Shown in pieces: positions 22,136 through 37,556 of a stretch of 64,000 nucleotides of DNA (position 1 is the stretch's first letter; each line of letters opens with the position of its first letter). The translations under genes were made by a program, and so were the position numbers. The stretch is from Phlegmacium glaucopus. Its lineage: Eukaryota; Basidiomycota; Agaricomycetes; Agaricales; Cortinariaceae. A model generated the notes under the pieces. The model was given only the letters and a program-made list of their open reading frames with translations. It did not search any database and was not told where the DNA came from. The stretch is taken from positions 1,104,489 through 1,168,488 of the forward strand of contig MU130382.1 of NCBI GenBank assembly GCA_015039465.1. Direction: 5' to 3'.

Positions 22136-25100
22136 TCATGATACATGCAACTTTGCGGCCTTTCCTCCACTACCCGCTCCATCAAAAAAAATCCTGCTAA
22201 GTGGTCGTGCAGGGCGATCCCTTCGTCTTGCTCCTATGGTGCGGATAGCTTGATCATAGGACCCACGACCTAATGAACGGTTACCTGCGTAGCCTTGGGA
22301 ACCCTTTAGAGTCACAGAGTCGTTCTCTGGAATCTTCTTGATTGTCTTTTGTATAAAAAATAAGAATGTTTCAATTCCGAAAAAGAAAGTCAGAGCTCAC
22401 TGGTTCTGCTATCTCTTCAGGCGGTTCCTCAACGACTTCAAGAACAGACTTCTTGGTGTCTGCATCACGTACTTCAAACGTACATTTCTAATGTCGTGAT
22501 GTTTCAGCACATGAATATTAGAGCATACGAGGTAAAAATGACCTGCAAAGACGACGAGAATGATGCGATAAGACCGAAGAAATCCTCAGGTTTCGGTGCA
22601 TCAGACGAATCAAGATTTTCTCCATAATAAGCCAGTAATGATCGCAGCTCTCCTTCTATCATGTTTCCCATTTTATTCAGAGCGTCTACAGTTGGACTAA
22701 CTTGACCAATGAAAAACTGATATGACATATTAAACGCAACGCAATTTGAGATCATATTGAGAGATAATTCACCTGCATAACCTGGACAAATCTGTCATTT
22801 GATGATGTATCTTTTGATTGACGACGTTCCTGGACCTCGTTTTTCACCTGAGTAAGCCCCAAAACTAAAGTATTGACTGTTTGAAGAGTTATCTGCATGG
22901 AAACTGCCATGTTGATGAGAAGTTAGTAGATATGCATAATTTGATACATACTGCGAGCAGCTGCCTCCAGACTCGGAAGCTCGTCAATAAATGTCGTCAA
23001 GGAAGGATCTTTGCGTAAAAGAACTCGGGCCAGATAGTGGAGTAAGGTAGGACAATCGGAACTAGCCCTTGCGGTTTTTGTCTCATTCATCTGATGATTG
23101 ATATCTTTGAGAAATACTGCAGAAAAAGATGCAGACAGATGCGTTGCATTACCTTCAGCAAGGAGTTGAGCTGGAACCCCTGAGCCCCTCCTCGGAAGGT
23201 GGAACCATTCAACGTGTTTCCAAGAGCCAATACGATCTGCCGAAACGAATTGAATTTGGTCTTATAGACTTGTTTTCTTACTTACCTGCAAAATTTGCTT
23301 GAACTTCAACGAGGAGCGTAACTCGTGTGAAGCATTTCTGAGAATGTTGAGATCTGGTCGGATTTCCTCGATCTCGAGTTCAAATCTCCTGCGATATTGC
23401 ATGCATTGCAGTCGTTCAGAAAGACGCGGAATGGTCATGATCTTTTATATTTCAGCTCCAGAGGTAGCGCCCTAACGAACGGAACGTACCTGATAGAAAT
23501 ATTGATCTGCTTTGGCCAGCTTATTAACATCATCGAAAGATTTGATTCGTTCAATCTGAAATGTCCATTTAACATAGTTATCAAATATGGATAATAGAGA
23601 ATGAACCTCTTCCACTGTTGGAAGCTGTTTGCAGATTGCCTTTAATTCATCAGTCGTCAGCCTCTCATCGTCAATTTCCATCAGCGCTCTGCGAATCTCA
23701 GGATATCCCATTTTTATTCTAGAGAGCATGATAGCTAACAGACTTGTCCATCAGCGCTGTCGTTTGATCATCATGAAACTGCCTACCAATGTTATTAGCC
23801 CGGGTGATATCCAAAAGTGTTGTAATACTTTGCTTTTTCTTGGCTACAATTTGAGATGGCGTCGACGGAGTACTGTCAAGGACAAATATGAACTCTAGAT
23901 CAGAGAAATCTACTTGAATCGGGGGTGGGAGATCGCTCCAAATGGTGTTGACTCTGCCATTTGTCTTGTTCCAGAAGAAAGGTTTCAATTTCTTGGTTGG
24001 GGGAGCGGCCTTGAGCTTGGGACCCATTCTGAATGCAGACGGTGGTGGTGGCGGTGGTGGCGGGATTCCAAATAATCCAGTGGACGGTGGAGGAGTCGCT
24101 GATGACGAGCCAGACAAAATATGAGGCGGTGGTGGTGGGGGCGGCGGTGGGGGCGGCGGCACAGTACTAGGAGGTGGCGGGGGTGGTGGGGGCGGCGGAG
24201 GTGGCGTAATAGTAGAAAGGAGCGGCGTAGCAGTAGGAGGAGGGGTTGCCGAAGCTGGTTCCGTAGATATGGAACATTGCAACCTGTGAGTGAGCAATGG
24301 AAGTGGCGGCGGCGGAGGTGGTGGGGATGGCGAAGCTTCGATCGATGGAGGAGGCAATTTCCTGTTCTTGACCGGAGGCGGTGGGGGTGGCGATTTGGCT
24401 TTAAATTCTTGCTCATTCTTTGGCTTGGCAAGTAGGCGAGCTTTGAGTTCAGAGACCTCGCTAATGAGTGCAGCAATTTGATCGTCCTTCTGAGTCAGAC
24501 TTTCAATAGCACAGTTTGCAATGTGTTCAGCGTCCATATCGGCATCCTTCGACTTTTCACGAGCCTCTTCTCTTGAAGAAAACCTTGTATAGACGGATTC
24601 CAGAGCTCGTTTCAAATAAATTATTTCCCTCTGCTTGATATTAAGGGAGCTTTCCAATTCTCCATTCTGTGTTGAGAAGTAAAATATGAATGCATGACAA
24701 AGAGGGATAGTATACCTTGGCCTTGTGCTTCGTGATCTCCTCCATCAAAGTATTCCACTTGATTCTATCGCGCTCTCTCTTTGCGCGCTCGTCCTGATGT
24801 AACCGTCAGCGACATTTATGATTCAAGGAGAAACTATACACACAGCTTCCCTTCCATCTCCAGGGTTTTGCGCCTTAAGCCTGTCAAGTTCCGTTCGCAG
24901 CTGAAGAACTTCCTTTTCCTTCTGCACCAAGCGTTGAACAAGACCATGGACATTTTGCTGAGGATATCACTGAGTAAAGAACCCTCGTCCGGTGAGTCAG
25001 CTTACCTCTGGACCTGGCTTTCGGGCATTGCTAGGACCATGAATCGGCATGCTTAGAGAAAGTGTTTTGAGGGTGTTGACTTCAACAAGCTGTTGGCTAA

Positions 25101-28100
25101 GCTCTTTACGCAGTTCCGTTCGCTACAAAACCCGTAGAACAGTCAAGACATATTCCTATGTAGGCGAGTGGAGAGGTGTTACCTCGTCAGTGAGCTCGTC
25201 AACTTTAGCTCGAAGCGTTTCCAACTCCTGTTCGATAATCTCTATGGAACCATTTTCACTAGCTTGACCGGTGATATGCTGTACGGATGCAGCAAACCGT
25301 TTCAAAAAGACACGCCAGCTCTCATCGCTGACAATGATGAATGAGCGTGCTGCAAAAGCTGGGTTGAGTACAACGTTTGACGTACAAATTGTCAAGCATG
25401 GCTGCTTGCTCCACGAAACGATCAAGAATTGTGAGAAGGTCTGCCTTCATATGCCTGAACAGTCATGTAACAATTGGAAAGATGCTCGACAATTAAAATG
25501 CCTCTTACAGCTCAATGTCTCGTTGGAAGATTTGACCGTAGCGTTTCAGTATGTCAATCATAGTGGGATACAGATCGCCATGTTGCTTGGCCAACTGGAT
25601 GAGTTCTTCAAGGGCAACTTCAGAGTCAGAGGGCGACCGCGCATGACCTCGGTTCCTCAGGGTCTGTGCTCGTTCTTGCATATCTTGCTCATCTTCGAAT
25701 TTCTCTTCCATGTACAAATTAAGCTGAGTTAGGAGCGAATCGGGTGGCTTGATATATCGCAAGGCCTTTCAAACAAATTAGTCCCGCTTCAATAAGACGA
25801 TTTCAGCCCCTTACGACTATCAATTCGTTCAAGCCCCGACGACTGAATTCCTCCCGTAATAAGACTCGCTCTTCCAGGTTATCCGATGAATTGGTAAGCG
25901 CATTGATTAAAGTCATGGTCGCCACCCGAGCATCCAGCGCCCCCTCCTCTTCGTCCCCGAAACCAACAACGCTGCGGTCCCAGTCGCTATCGATATCGAT
26001 ATTCACGTCCGGAAGACGCAATGACATCAACAAGGTCTCAAAACGAAACTCCTCATCGTAGGCAATACGAGAATCTGATATTGCTGCCAATACGGCTTTA
26101 TGACCATCAGAGACATCCAAAACACATATGGCTGCCAGAAGTTCAGAGGCAAAAGCGTGAACCTTCAAAGACGAGGTATATAGCGCATACGATATATGAG
26201 TGACGAGGGTTGATGACATCAGAACTTCATTGAAACCCTTTGGAATAAATTGACCATTACAAAAATAAGAGGTAAGAATTAGAATTGAGCTCACCTCAGT
26301 GTTCAACAGGGCTCGCAAGCACTTGAAAACCTCCAGTAGTACTGTAGTTTCAATTTCAGTGAGACGTGGCCTCTTGCCACCTTTCCCCACCAGACCTGCA
26401 AGCAACTTGCCCAACATATCTATACCCTTTTCGTTTCGGACAAAATCTTGAATAAAAGCTAAATTTGCGGTTGATAGATGGACACGCAGCGTGATAAGAT
26501 GCTTGACGAGTTTGAGGTCAGGAGCTTTGCCAGAACGAAGAGTGTCGATATACCACTTGGCTGACTTCGCAAATTCCAAACCTCCTTTCTCAGAAGGCGT
26601 GGTTTTCTCTCCACCAGAAGATATCCACCAATTGCTCCATGAACTGCCTGTGGTTTGTGGCTGAAGAGGTTGAATGTCCTCTAGAGGTTTACTAGCTTGA
26701 GCTTGCACTTGTCCCGGAGAATTTGGCGCGCTCATAGGACTCGGGGCCTCCGCATGAGAGATTGCAGAGCCTCCAAAGCCCCATCCAAAGATAGATATTC
26801 GCCGCATCAGACCCTCATCTCCAGTCAATTGAGGTACAAGTCGAGGCAGTAAAGCCGCTGCACTTGACGGGCCATATGAGGCAGCAGATGGCCGATCCCC
26901 ATTCATGAGAGGCGGTTGTTGGATCGACCTATATTGACGATTCTGGCGAAGTAGATATTTCTTGAGATCATCTGACATGGCATACATTGCCGAACGTTTA
27001 TCCCCCTTCAGTCCTAGTTCGTCCTACAGAGTATCGAAGAAGTGTTATATTTGGGCTGTTTGTAAGACTCACCAGCATTTCTTCGAAAGCTTTCTCCGAG
27101 AAATCTGCACTTTCTTCATCCTTAGTATTAGTATCAGATATGTTGTTCCTTCCCAGATGGCTATAAACCGCTTGGTCGACAAGCCGGGGCTCGCTCACAC
27201 TCTTTCTGTTATCAGGTGTAAAGCTGGCACTGTCGCGATTGGGTGAAGCCGGCGAGGGACTTATCCACCCTTCGAATAAGCTGGATAATCGACCTTGGGT
27301 GACAAGCCCACGTTGTTCAAGATCCTTTGCAGAATTTGGGCGTCGAGGAGAAGTAGTTTGGTCTCCCATTTTTGCAGTTCCTTCTCCCTCCTCGTCTGAT
27401 AACTCCTCGTCCGATTGCATCGCCGCCAGACGCTTTATAGTTGAATCAGAGGGTGCTGTAGTGGATTGAATGCTACGAGGTTTGGTACGACGATACCATT
27501 CGTCAGGCACGGAAAATCTGAACTTCCTTTTTGCTGTAGATTTGAATGGATTCGGTGAAAATGGAAATCCCGTGAAGTTGAATACTACAGAAGTAACAGG
27601 AAGCCTTGAAATCCCTTTGTAATAGTTATCAGAGAGAACAGAAACTCGAAGGAGAAATAATATTCCTACTCTCGTTTTCCTCATCGATCCAAACCTCCTC
27701 TAAAACATATTCTAAGTTTCCTCCTCCCGGAATGGGTGATGATTTCGTTAGCCCTAGCTCCTCGATGATAGAATCAAGTATATCCACAACGGTCATTGTA
27801 CGCGAAATAAAGAATTTGTATTCAAATTCATCGGAGATTTCAGGTACTCGTAGGAACGAAACCCATATTGATAATAGGGGATGGAGAGATACCAAGCGAA
27901 ACGCGGGGTTGTGGAGGTGATTGGTCATAGGAAAGGAAGAGAAATGCCGTTGTGTTGTCTGAGATTTCGAGTTATGTTGATTGAGGATGGGGCCAACCGG
28001 TGCATCCATCTGAATAGTTCCTAAGAGCAATTCCAATAATTTTGCTTGAGTATAATTCTCAACTTGCGAGAAATTATCTACCATCTCCAAGTTTCGTAAG

Positions 28101-28564
28101 TTCCTCCTCTTCCCAAGCCCGACCACATTCTTCTGCACGTATTCTTTGCAAAGCCCATCCGCAATCTTCAAGATCCCCGAGAACCTCTTTTGCTACCCCT
28201 TCTATCCGAAACAGAGTATCAATAGCGTCTTGAGCAGTCCCATTCTCGAGGATTTCGGCAAAGTGCAGAGATTTAGTAGGAAGGATGATCGGTACTATTA
28301 GATTGCAGTTTGACATGTCGTTTCACCCACCCGAAAACCAGGAAAGTAGAAGACGCGTCGAGCCTTGTGCCCCAAATCTGAAGGTGCAGCCCCAGATTCC
28401 CGAGCTTTAGAATAACTCCCAGGATGGAAAAAGGTCCAGACTCCAATCAACGGTCCCAAATTTACAGCCCGAGATTGATGCAACGTCCAAAGATCCAGCA
28501 AAGTAATCGGGGCGCCTTGATGGCAGGGCAGAACTGCTACTAACAGTGAAAGGAAATCAATCAT
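22136..28564 (-). CDS. Formin of the Bni1/SepA type
   Basis: A multi-exon minus-strand gene. Clear exons are 28327-28564, 28082-28294, 27670-28044, 27073-27614, 26295-27023, 25815-26237 and 25509-25765; borders between 25460 and 24700 and in the last third are less certain. Order: an N-terminal region with a Ras-association-like stretch (TMTVVDILDSIIEELGLTKS), the GTPase-binding/FH3 module (FEEMLDELGLKGDKRSAMYA ... TLRVHLSTANLAFIQDFV), coiled coil, FH1 with several runs of 8-13 prolines (about 24040-24400), then FH2 (KLKPFFWNK; NNIAIMLSRIKM; LKAICKQLPTVEE; LALGNTLNGSTFRGGAQGF) and a basic tail (GARRRDRPARPLSRIF) suited to an autoinhibitory DAD. Formins nucleate actin cables for polar growth and septation under Rho GTPases. 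The first exon and one 37-nt intron are the weakest parts. Confidence 0.9.
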
Positions 28565-28680
28565 TAATGCATGCAGCGTCCGAGAGTCACCGTGGAGTGA
28601 GCACGTGGTTCCCTTCCAGAGGTCGCTTGAAACATAACATATATACGTATTACGGAATGTACAGGAAACTTGGGTATTCG

Positions 28681-31959
<3,279 letters not shown>

Positions 31960-32152
31960 GGTCCAGAACTTGTATAGGGAGGAAAGAACACAGCGCCGAA
32001 AACTCTACGACGCGATTGAGTAACAATTAAGGATTCCAATGACAAAGTTTAGGGCAGGTTTTTTCGTGTGTGTGACTAATCGATCAGTGACATTTATGGC
32101 AATCTGAATTTGTGGCTGAACCGGGACCAATTGGCAATCTCTGACCTTTGAC
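31960..32152. promoter_or_regulatory. Shared divergent promoter MCM6 / phosphatase
   Basis: The two start codons face away from each other across 193 bp. No TATA box is evident and no MCB (ACGCGT) element lies inside it; the nearest sequence of interest is ACGCGA near 32010. Confidence 0.5.
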
Positions 32153-33282
32153 ATGCACGACCTCGACCCGCTTGACCCAGCTTATGTGCAGGATGTCCTC
32201 TCAAAGCCGCCTTTTGTTGTAATTCCTGGCGTAATAAACGTCAGAGATCTCGGTCACTATCCATCAACCACAGATCCTGGCTTTGTCACAAAATCTGGAT
32301 ATCTCTTTCGCTCCGCAGAGTTGTCTGGTATCACAGATGAAGGTAATTTGTCTTTCCTTGATGCAACCCCTTACTATACTTATTTCATCACAGGAAAAGT
32401 TGCTCTGAAAGGGCTTGGAATCACCAAGGTTTTCGATCTCCGATCTGACACGGAAATACGGAAGTATAACAGTCCGCTCCCTCAAATCGATGGTGTGGAA
32501 ATTCTTCATACGCCCGTCTTCCAAACAATAGACTACAGTCCAGAGATGATGGCCAAGTACGTACGTGACGCCATGCCAGAACTCTTTATCCAGGCACTTA
32601 CATATGATTATATCTTATAGGCGGTACCAGTTGTACGCTAGCGGAAAAACTGAAGTCAGTCCAGCATATCTTGCTAATGGCCTTTGAATGCTCGTCTTGA
32701 ATTTTAAGCAATAGGCATTCTTGGAGTTATATTCCCAAATATTGGACCATGGAGGACCAGCCTTTGGTGCTATCCTCCGCCATGTCCGAGACAAACCAAC
32801 TGAAGGATGTCTCTTCCACTGCACAGCAGGAAAAGACAGAACAGGCTTGATGGCTGCGATCTTATTAAAGGTTCATTTTTCGTATATATCCTTTGCAAAC
32901 CCGGGGCGAATAATTTGTCAAAGCTCGCAGGAATCGATGACGAAGATATATCCCGAGATTATGCTCTTACTCGCGTGGGTCGCGAACCAGCCCGAGAAAT
33001 GATCATGGCCAGATTAGCCAAAGAACCTCTATTTGCCTCAAATACTGATGCAGCCCTCAATATGTTTACCTGCCGGTATGGGCATGATAACAACCGTTTT
33101 ACTAGACTTGAACCTCATGGTCTTCTTGTTGTAGCCATGGAACCATGCAGTCGTTTCTCAAGCACTTCCAAGAGAAATATGGTGGCGCAGAAGGATATAT
33201 ACGACGCTATGTCGGCCTCACAGACGACGAAATCGCAACTATCAAGAGACATATTCTTATCCCTGGACCATCACACTTATAA
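32153..33282 (+). CDS. Atypical tyrosine phosphatase (Y_phosphatase3 type)
   Basis: Six exons in phase (32153-32342, 32394-32556, 32621-32654, 32715-32870, 32924-33075, 33135-33282) encode 280 residues. The protein begins with the family's INVRDLGHYP motif, followed by GYLFRSAEL, VFDLRSDTE and the catalytic loop HCTAGKDRTG (the CX5R cysteine-arginine pair; the Lys-Asp between them is shared with MptpB/Siw14-like lipid or tyrosine phosphatases). The C-terminal helix block ends EKYGGAEGYIRRYVGLTDDE. Members act on phosphotyrosine, phosphoinositides or inositol pyrophosphates, and the sequence does not tell which. Cytosolic: no signal peptide or membrane segment. Confidence 0.9.
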
Positions 33283-33526
33283 TTTAGAGACATGGATATC
33301 ACCTATAGTTTTACCTTGCAACCATATATCAAGTGCAGTTGTGCATGGGAGCTATTTGTTGTTCAGAGGTGTTCGAGGATCATGTAAATTTCAATATCAT
33401 TGAGGTTGTATGTACGTGGTGTAAGAGTAAGTATTAGACGTCATCGGAGATGCACATGTGAAGTTAAGACTGATACGAAGAAAAAGTCACATCAAATCGT
33501 AGGTAGTACGCAGTTCTCCATCCATA

Positions 33527-36500
33527 TCACTTTCGTGTCAGTTCAAGAGGCCTTCGCTTCTGACCCAAAGCAGCTGCAGTAGGGTTCAGGCTTGGTGGTA
33601 AATTTCCACCGGTGCTTGCTCCCATTAAGCCACTCGGCGCCCTGGCCTTAGGATTCAAAGGCGACAGTGCTCCACTTCTTGAACCGATAGGTAGTTGTGG
33701 AACGATATTAGGGGTAGATATTTCGCCAGTTACTCTCCTTCGCATGGGCGGCCTTGCGATAGCTGGTCTCCCAACCCTGTCGGAGCTATCGTTTACTTTT
33801 TCCTCAGGCAATTCTACGATAGGCGTAGTATCATTTCCCAAGGCTTGCCGTCGCGCCTTTTCATGCTTGGCTTGAACAGATCGGAAGTGGAGGAGTAATT
33901 CCTGCCATTTGATTTCATCTCGTCCAAGTTTGGATCGAGTAGACAAAGGACCAATCGCACTAGATATGAAATTTTAGGTTGAAAATACATGGGTCGAACA
34001 TAAGGACTCACGATTTCGGAGCAATCTGAAGAAAACCAGCGGAATTGACTGCGTTCAAGCGATTTCGTAGAGAAACGAAGGCTGAACTTTGGGGCAGTAA
34101 CATCAAAATACCATAAAGGCATTTAAAAAGGTAGGGATATCGTTCGGGCTCCAAAAGTTGCAGTCGAATGTCTAGAAGATTGTAAAGTCGGCAAAAAGAA
34201 TAACATACTGTCCACATACAAGTAAAGACTGGCGATTCGATCAGTTGAACCAATTTATCAACTTGAACAAGCATCGCGACTGTGATTTCGAGATCAGCGC
34301 TGATCTCAGAAACAAGACGTCAAGACTTCAGCGTGCTTTGATTCTCAATTGCGAAAGCTACTTACAAGATATATAGCAGGTTTGAGGCATGCTCATAAGC
34401 CTGAGCTAGGAGACAGAGGGAAAACACCGCTACAGCATTATGACACCATGAACGATATAATGTCGTGAATAAAGCTTGGCCATCTTGCTGTGTATGAAAG
34501 TAATTACAAAGTACCAAACTTTTTTTGGATAGAACGCACCCGTGTTTCCAAACTTTTTAGCCGCTTCCTAAAATCAATTAGTTCGGGGGATGTGATAAGG
34601 ATGATGTTCAGTTTCTGAACAATGACGCTGGCAAATTCGAGATCCTAGAAAACCTGGTTAAAACTGTTTGTGATAGTTCACAAGCCAACACACATCCTCT
34701 TTCTCAAGAATCTCTGCGAAGGTGCGATATATTTTTTCCGTGTTGAGATTCAGACAGAGTTGCCTAATGATGAGACTGCCTCGAGTCTCTAGAAGTCGCC
34801 TATCTGTGCTGAAAAGTTCGAGAAGGTTATTCATAAAAGCCTTGAAGTAAGTCTCCTCTGAACTTGAGGAAATTTGAGCCAAAAGTTGTAAGTCATGTTT
34901 AATAACCTAGGTAAGCCATTTAGCAGATATAGTAGTAACGCTGAGTCTAATTGCACCTCTTCAGAGCTGTCCGACAATGTCTTGAGTAATGCAGGAAAGG
35001 TTCCATCGTCCATAGCTAAAATCTGATCAAATTACTTCTTGCTGCACAGTTACGAGACAAGGACGAAATAATACCTTCTTTGGAGCCTTCTGATGCAGCA
35101 TGATCAACCATTTCAAGGCCGCCACTCTCGTCTCTTCAAACTCGCTCAGGAACTGGATGGTCAATTCGTTGACCGTCACCTGATAATCAAATAGGTCTGA
35201 TTCTTCAGGAACTACAGAGTTGGCCACATTTCCATTTACGCCCGACTGGCTGTTGAAGGAAAGGGGAGAGTGGGGCCGACTTGAACCAGCATTGGGTGGC
35301 AATATCTCGGCCACAGGTGCCGGACGTGGGGTTAAGGAAAGATCCCCATTGCTGGTGCGCATCCGTTGCAAGGTTTGAGGTTGTTGAGTGATTTGGCCAC
35401 CCTCCAAGGGGGACTCCGGCAACGAGCTCTCCTTCGATAGTTGAGAACCCAACGTAGACTGTCTTGACGTTGCAGCGGAGTTTGTAGGCGTAGGCGGCCC
35501 GGGTATTTTGCTTGATGGAATAGGTTTTTCCGCTGCCGGTTTGGGTAACGACGACTCAACAGGAGAAGGTAGCTTTTGAATGACATTGAGGAGCAATTTA
35601 TTGGTGCGGATAGCGGCTGACTGGATCATGGGAACGTGGTGCGCGAGATTGGGCAGAATAGCAGGGATGAGGCGTGGTGTAAACGGGACCATGACCTCAT
35701 GGGCAAAGCTGAGAAACTCGGCTAACCATCGTAGAGCCGTAGATTGCTGGATCTCATCATCTTTAAACGCGAAATTTGAGCGCAGTCCTTCATCAAGAGA
35801 GTATACACAACTGACGTTCTCCATCCAGTTGCTGAATGAGGATTTCTATGACTGCAGCATAATCAATTCGTACACCTTGACCAGGTATCCATTCTGACAT
35901 AGATATTGAATCGTAACAGCATAGTTAGCGTGTTATTTTACTCACCGCCAATGTCCCTATCGTCAAATTCTGATGGTCCAGCATTTCTCGCACTGATCTG
36001 ACTTTCATGGATCGAGGTTTCTTGCTCGTCATTCTCCAGCATAAGTAAAGCTCGTTCAGTACTTTCCAGATTAAGGTCAGGCAAAAATTCCGCCTCGCTT
36101 TCGACTCTGAGTAAGGATTCAGCAGGGGTTTTAGATTTCGGACGTTGTTGGAGCTGTCGAGACACAGCTGTGACATCTCGGATTTCGCGAAGAAAATCAG
36201 CGAGTAAATTCTCAGTGGCCACACGAACATCTTCTGTTGGATCCGAGAGATACTTGCTGGAGTAAACATAAGTGGAGGAACCAACGGATAAGAAACCATT
36301 ACTTACAGAAGTCCATCCAGAAACTCGGGAAGATAAGTTATAAGCTCAAGTTCTGGGACAGAATCAAGAACATTGATCCAGGAAACCAAGTAGCTTCTTG
36401 TAAATGGGCTGACAACATAAATCCGTTCACGAAGCAGAGGAATGAAATGAGCCAGAGAGAAAGCCTTCCTGGTACCGTCCTGAGGAACCGAAACTAAGAC

Positions 36501-37288
36501 GCCTTGGATTTCGTCAATTTCGTCTCTTTCATCCCGAACTTTCTCTGTTTCGGGATATAGTGGTATGTAAACTGAAGCGGACTCTGCGACTATGTCCTTT
36601 AAAAGACGATCAAGTAGTTCGGCACCATTCTTGACTGACAGTTCGGAGTCGGCTGCAAGCTGCGGAAGGGATGAGTACATTGGAAAGTACTTTGAATGAG
36701 GACTCGCCTTGCTCAGCGCGTCAAAAATATGATTAAAATAGACCAAAACCTCTCCCTTTGAGACTTTGGCAATGTTGTACAGACATTCCGCTGAGAAGTA
36801 TCTGATCCTGTTTTCGGGATCGACGAAACAATCCAGCAGAGGTCCAACAAACTTCTCCATGTAAGGAGCCACGTCGACACCCAAGGCAATGGCAGTTCCT
36901 GCAAGCCCGATAAGCCCACCATTCCTGATATGAAGTGGATTTGAAGTATTATTGAACATGTCCACTAGCTGGTCGATGATTTGGCTGATTCGTTTCTGCT
37001 CTCCTTGCATATGGCATTCTCGGATTTGTCTAGAGTCAAGAGAAACATTAGCGATCGTTACCAAGTCAGCCTATAAGCCACTTACTTTTCTAGTTCGAGC
37101 GCTGCGGCTTTGCGCTTCTCGTATATTTTGTCAATGAGTTGCCTCGCGACTGCGGAATCTATTGGAAGGATGAATAAGACAAGAGTCAGACATAACAACG
37201 CGCGCACCCATTTCAAAGTTCTAGTTAAAACGAGTTCAACATGAGTGAAGTTAAAAGGTGACTGGATGAAGGTTGTGGCTGTGCTCAT
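33527..37288 (-). CDS. VAC14: VAC14, scaffold of the PIKfyve/Fab1 complex
   Basis: A minus-strand gene with about a dozen exons. The start region contains [20 protein letters not shown], followed by [18 protein letters not shown] and [20 protein letters not shown], then [20 protein letters not shown], all strongly typical of the Vac14 N-terminal Fab1-binding HEAT repeats. Later exons give [20 protein letters not shown] and [20 protein letters not shown], and a C-terminal Fig4-binding helical region. The tail (about 33530-33800) is Pro/Ala/Gly-rich and disordered. The complex makes PtdIns(3,5)P2 on vacuoles. The first exon (MSTATTF..., 37084-37288) includes an unusual hydrophobic stretch before RQLIDK, so the true start may lie in a differently spliced exon. 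Exons 37028-36303, 36222-35938 and 35824-35027 read clearly; smaller ones between 34900 and 33950 are approximate. Confidence 0.92.
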
Positions 37289-37350
37289 TACATCTACCGC
37301 TCTTTGGGATTAGACCTGAAAAAATTAATACGCCAGTGTCTCTAGAAGCT

Positions 37351-37430
37351 AGGCCTGTAACCGGACCGTCAAAATGAGCAAAGCGTAGATTTGTCAAATC
37401 GACGCTTTACCCATTTTGACAGGTCTATCT
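37351..37430. repeat. Hairpin in the VAC14 / M28 intergenic region
   Basis: 37369-37392 (TCAAAATGAGCAAAGCGT...) pairs with 37396-37419 over 24 bp with three mismatches and a 3-nt loop. Partial pairing continues outward (GCTAGGCCTG against CAGGTCTATC). It lies in the 268-bp divergent promoter region. It could be a tiny foldback MITE or a regulatory site. Confidence 0.65.
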
Positions 37431-37556
37431 AGAAGCAACCCTTCTGTAATAATATCGGTCCGTCCGTACCCAGAGGGTCCGGAAATCGGATCATTATGAC
37501 AAGTACTATTCAGGCTTTCTCAGGCTACAACGGTGCCGCTTGTTGTTGACTCTATC

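Noticed and set aside
23942..24481. Plus-strand Gly-rich frames
   Set aside because: Shadow of the formin FH1 polyproline region on the other strand.
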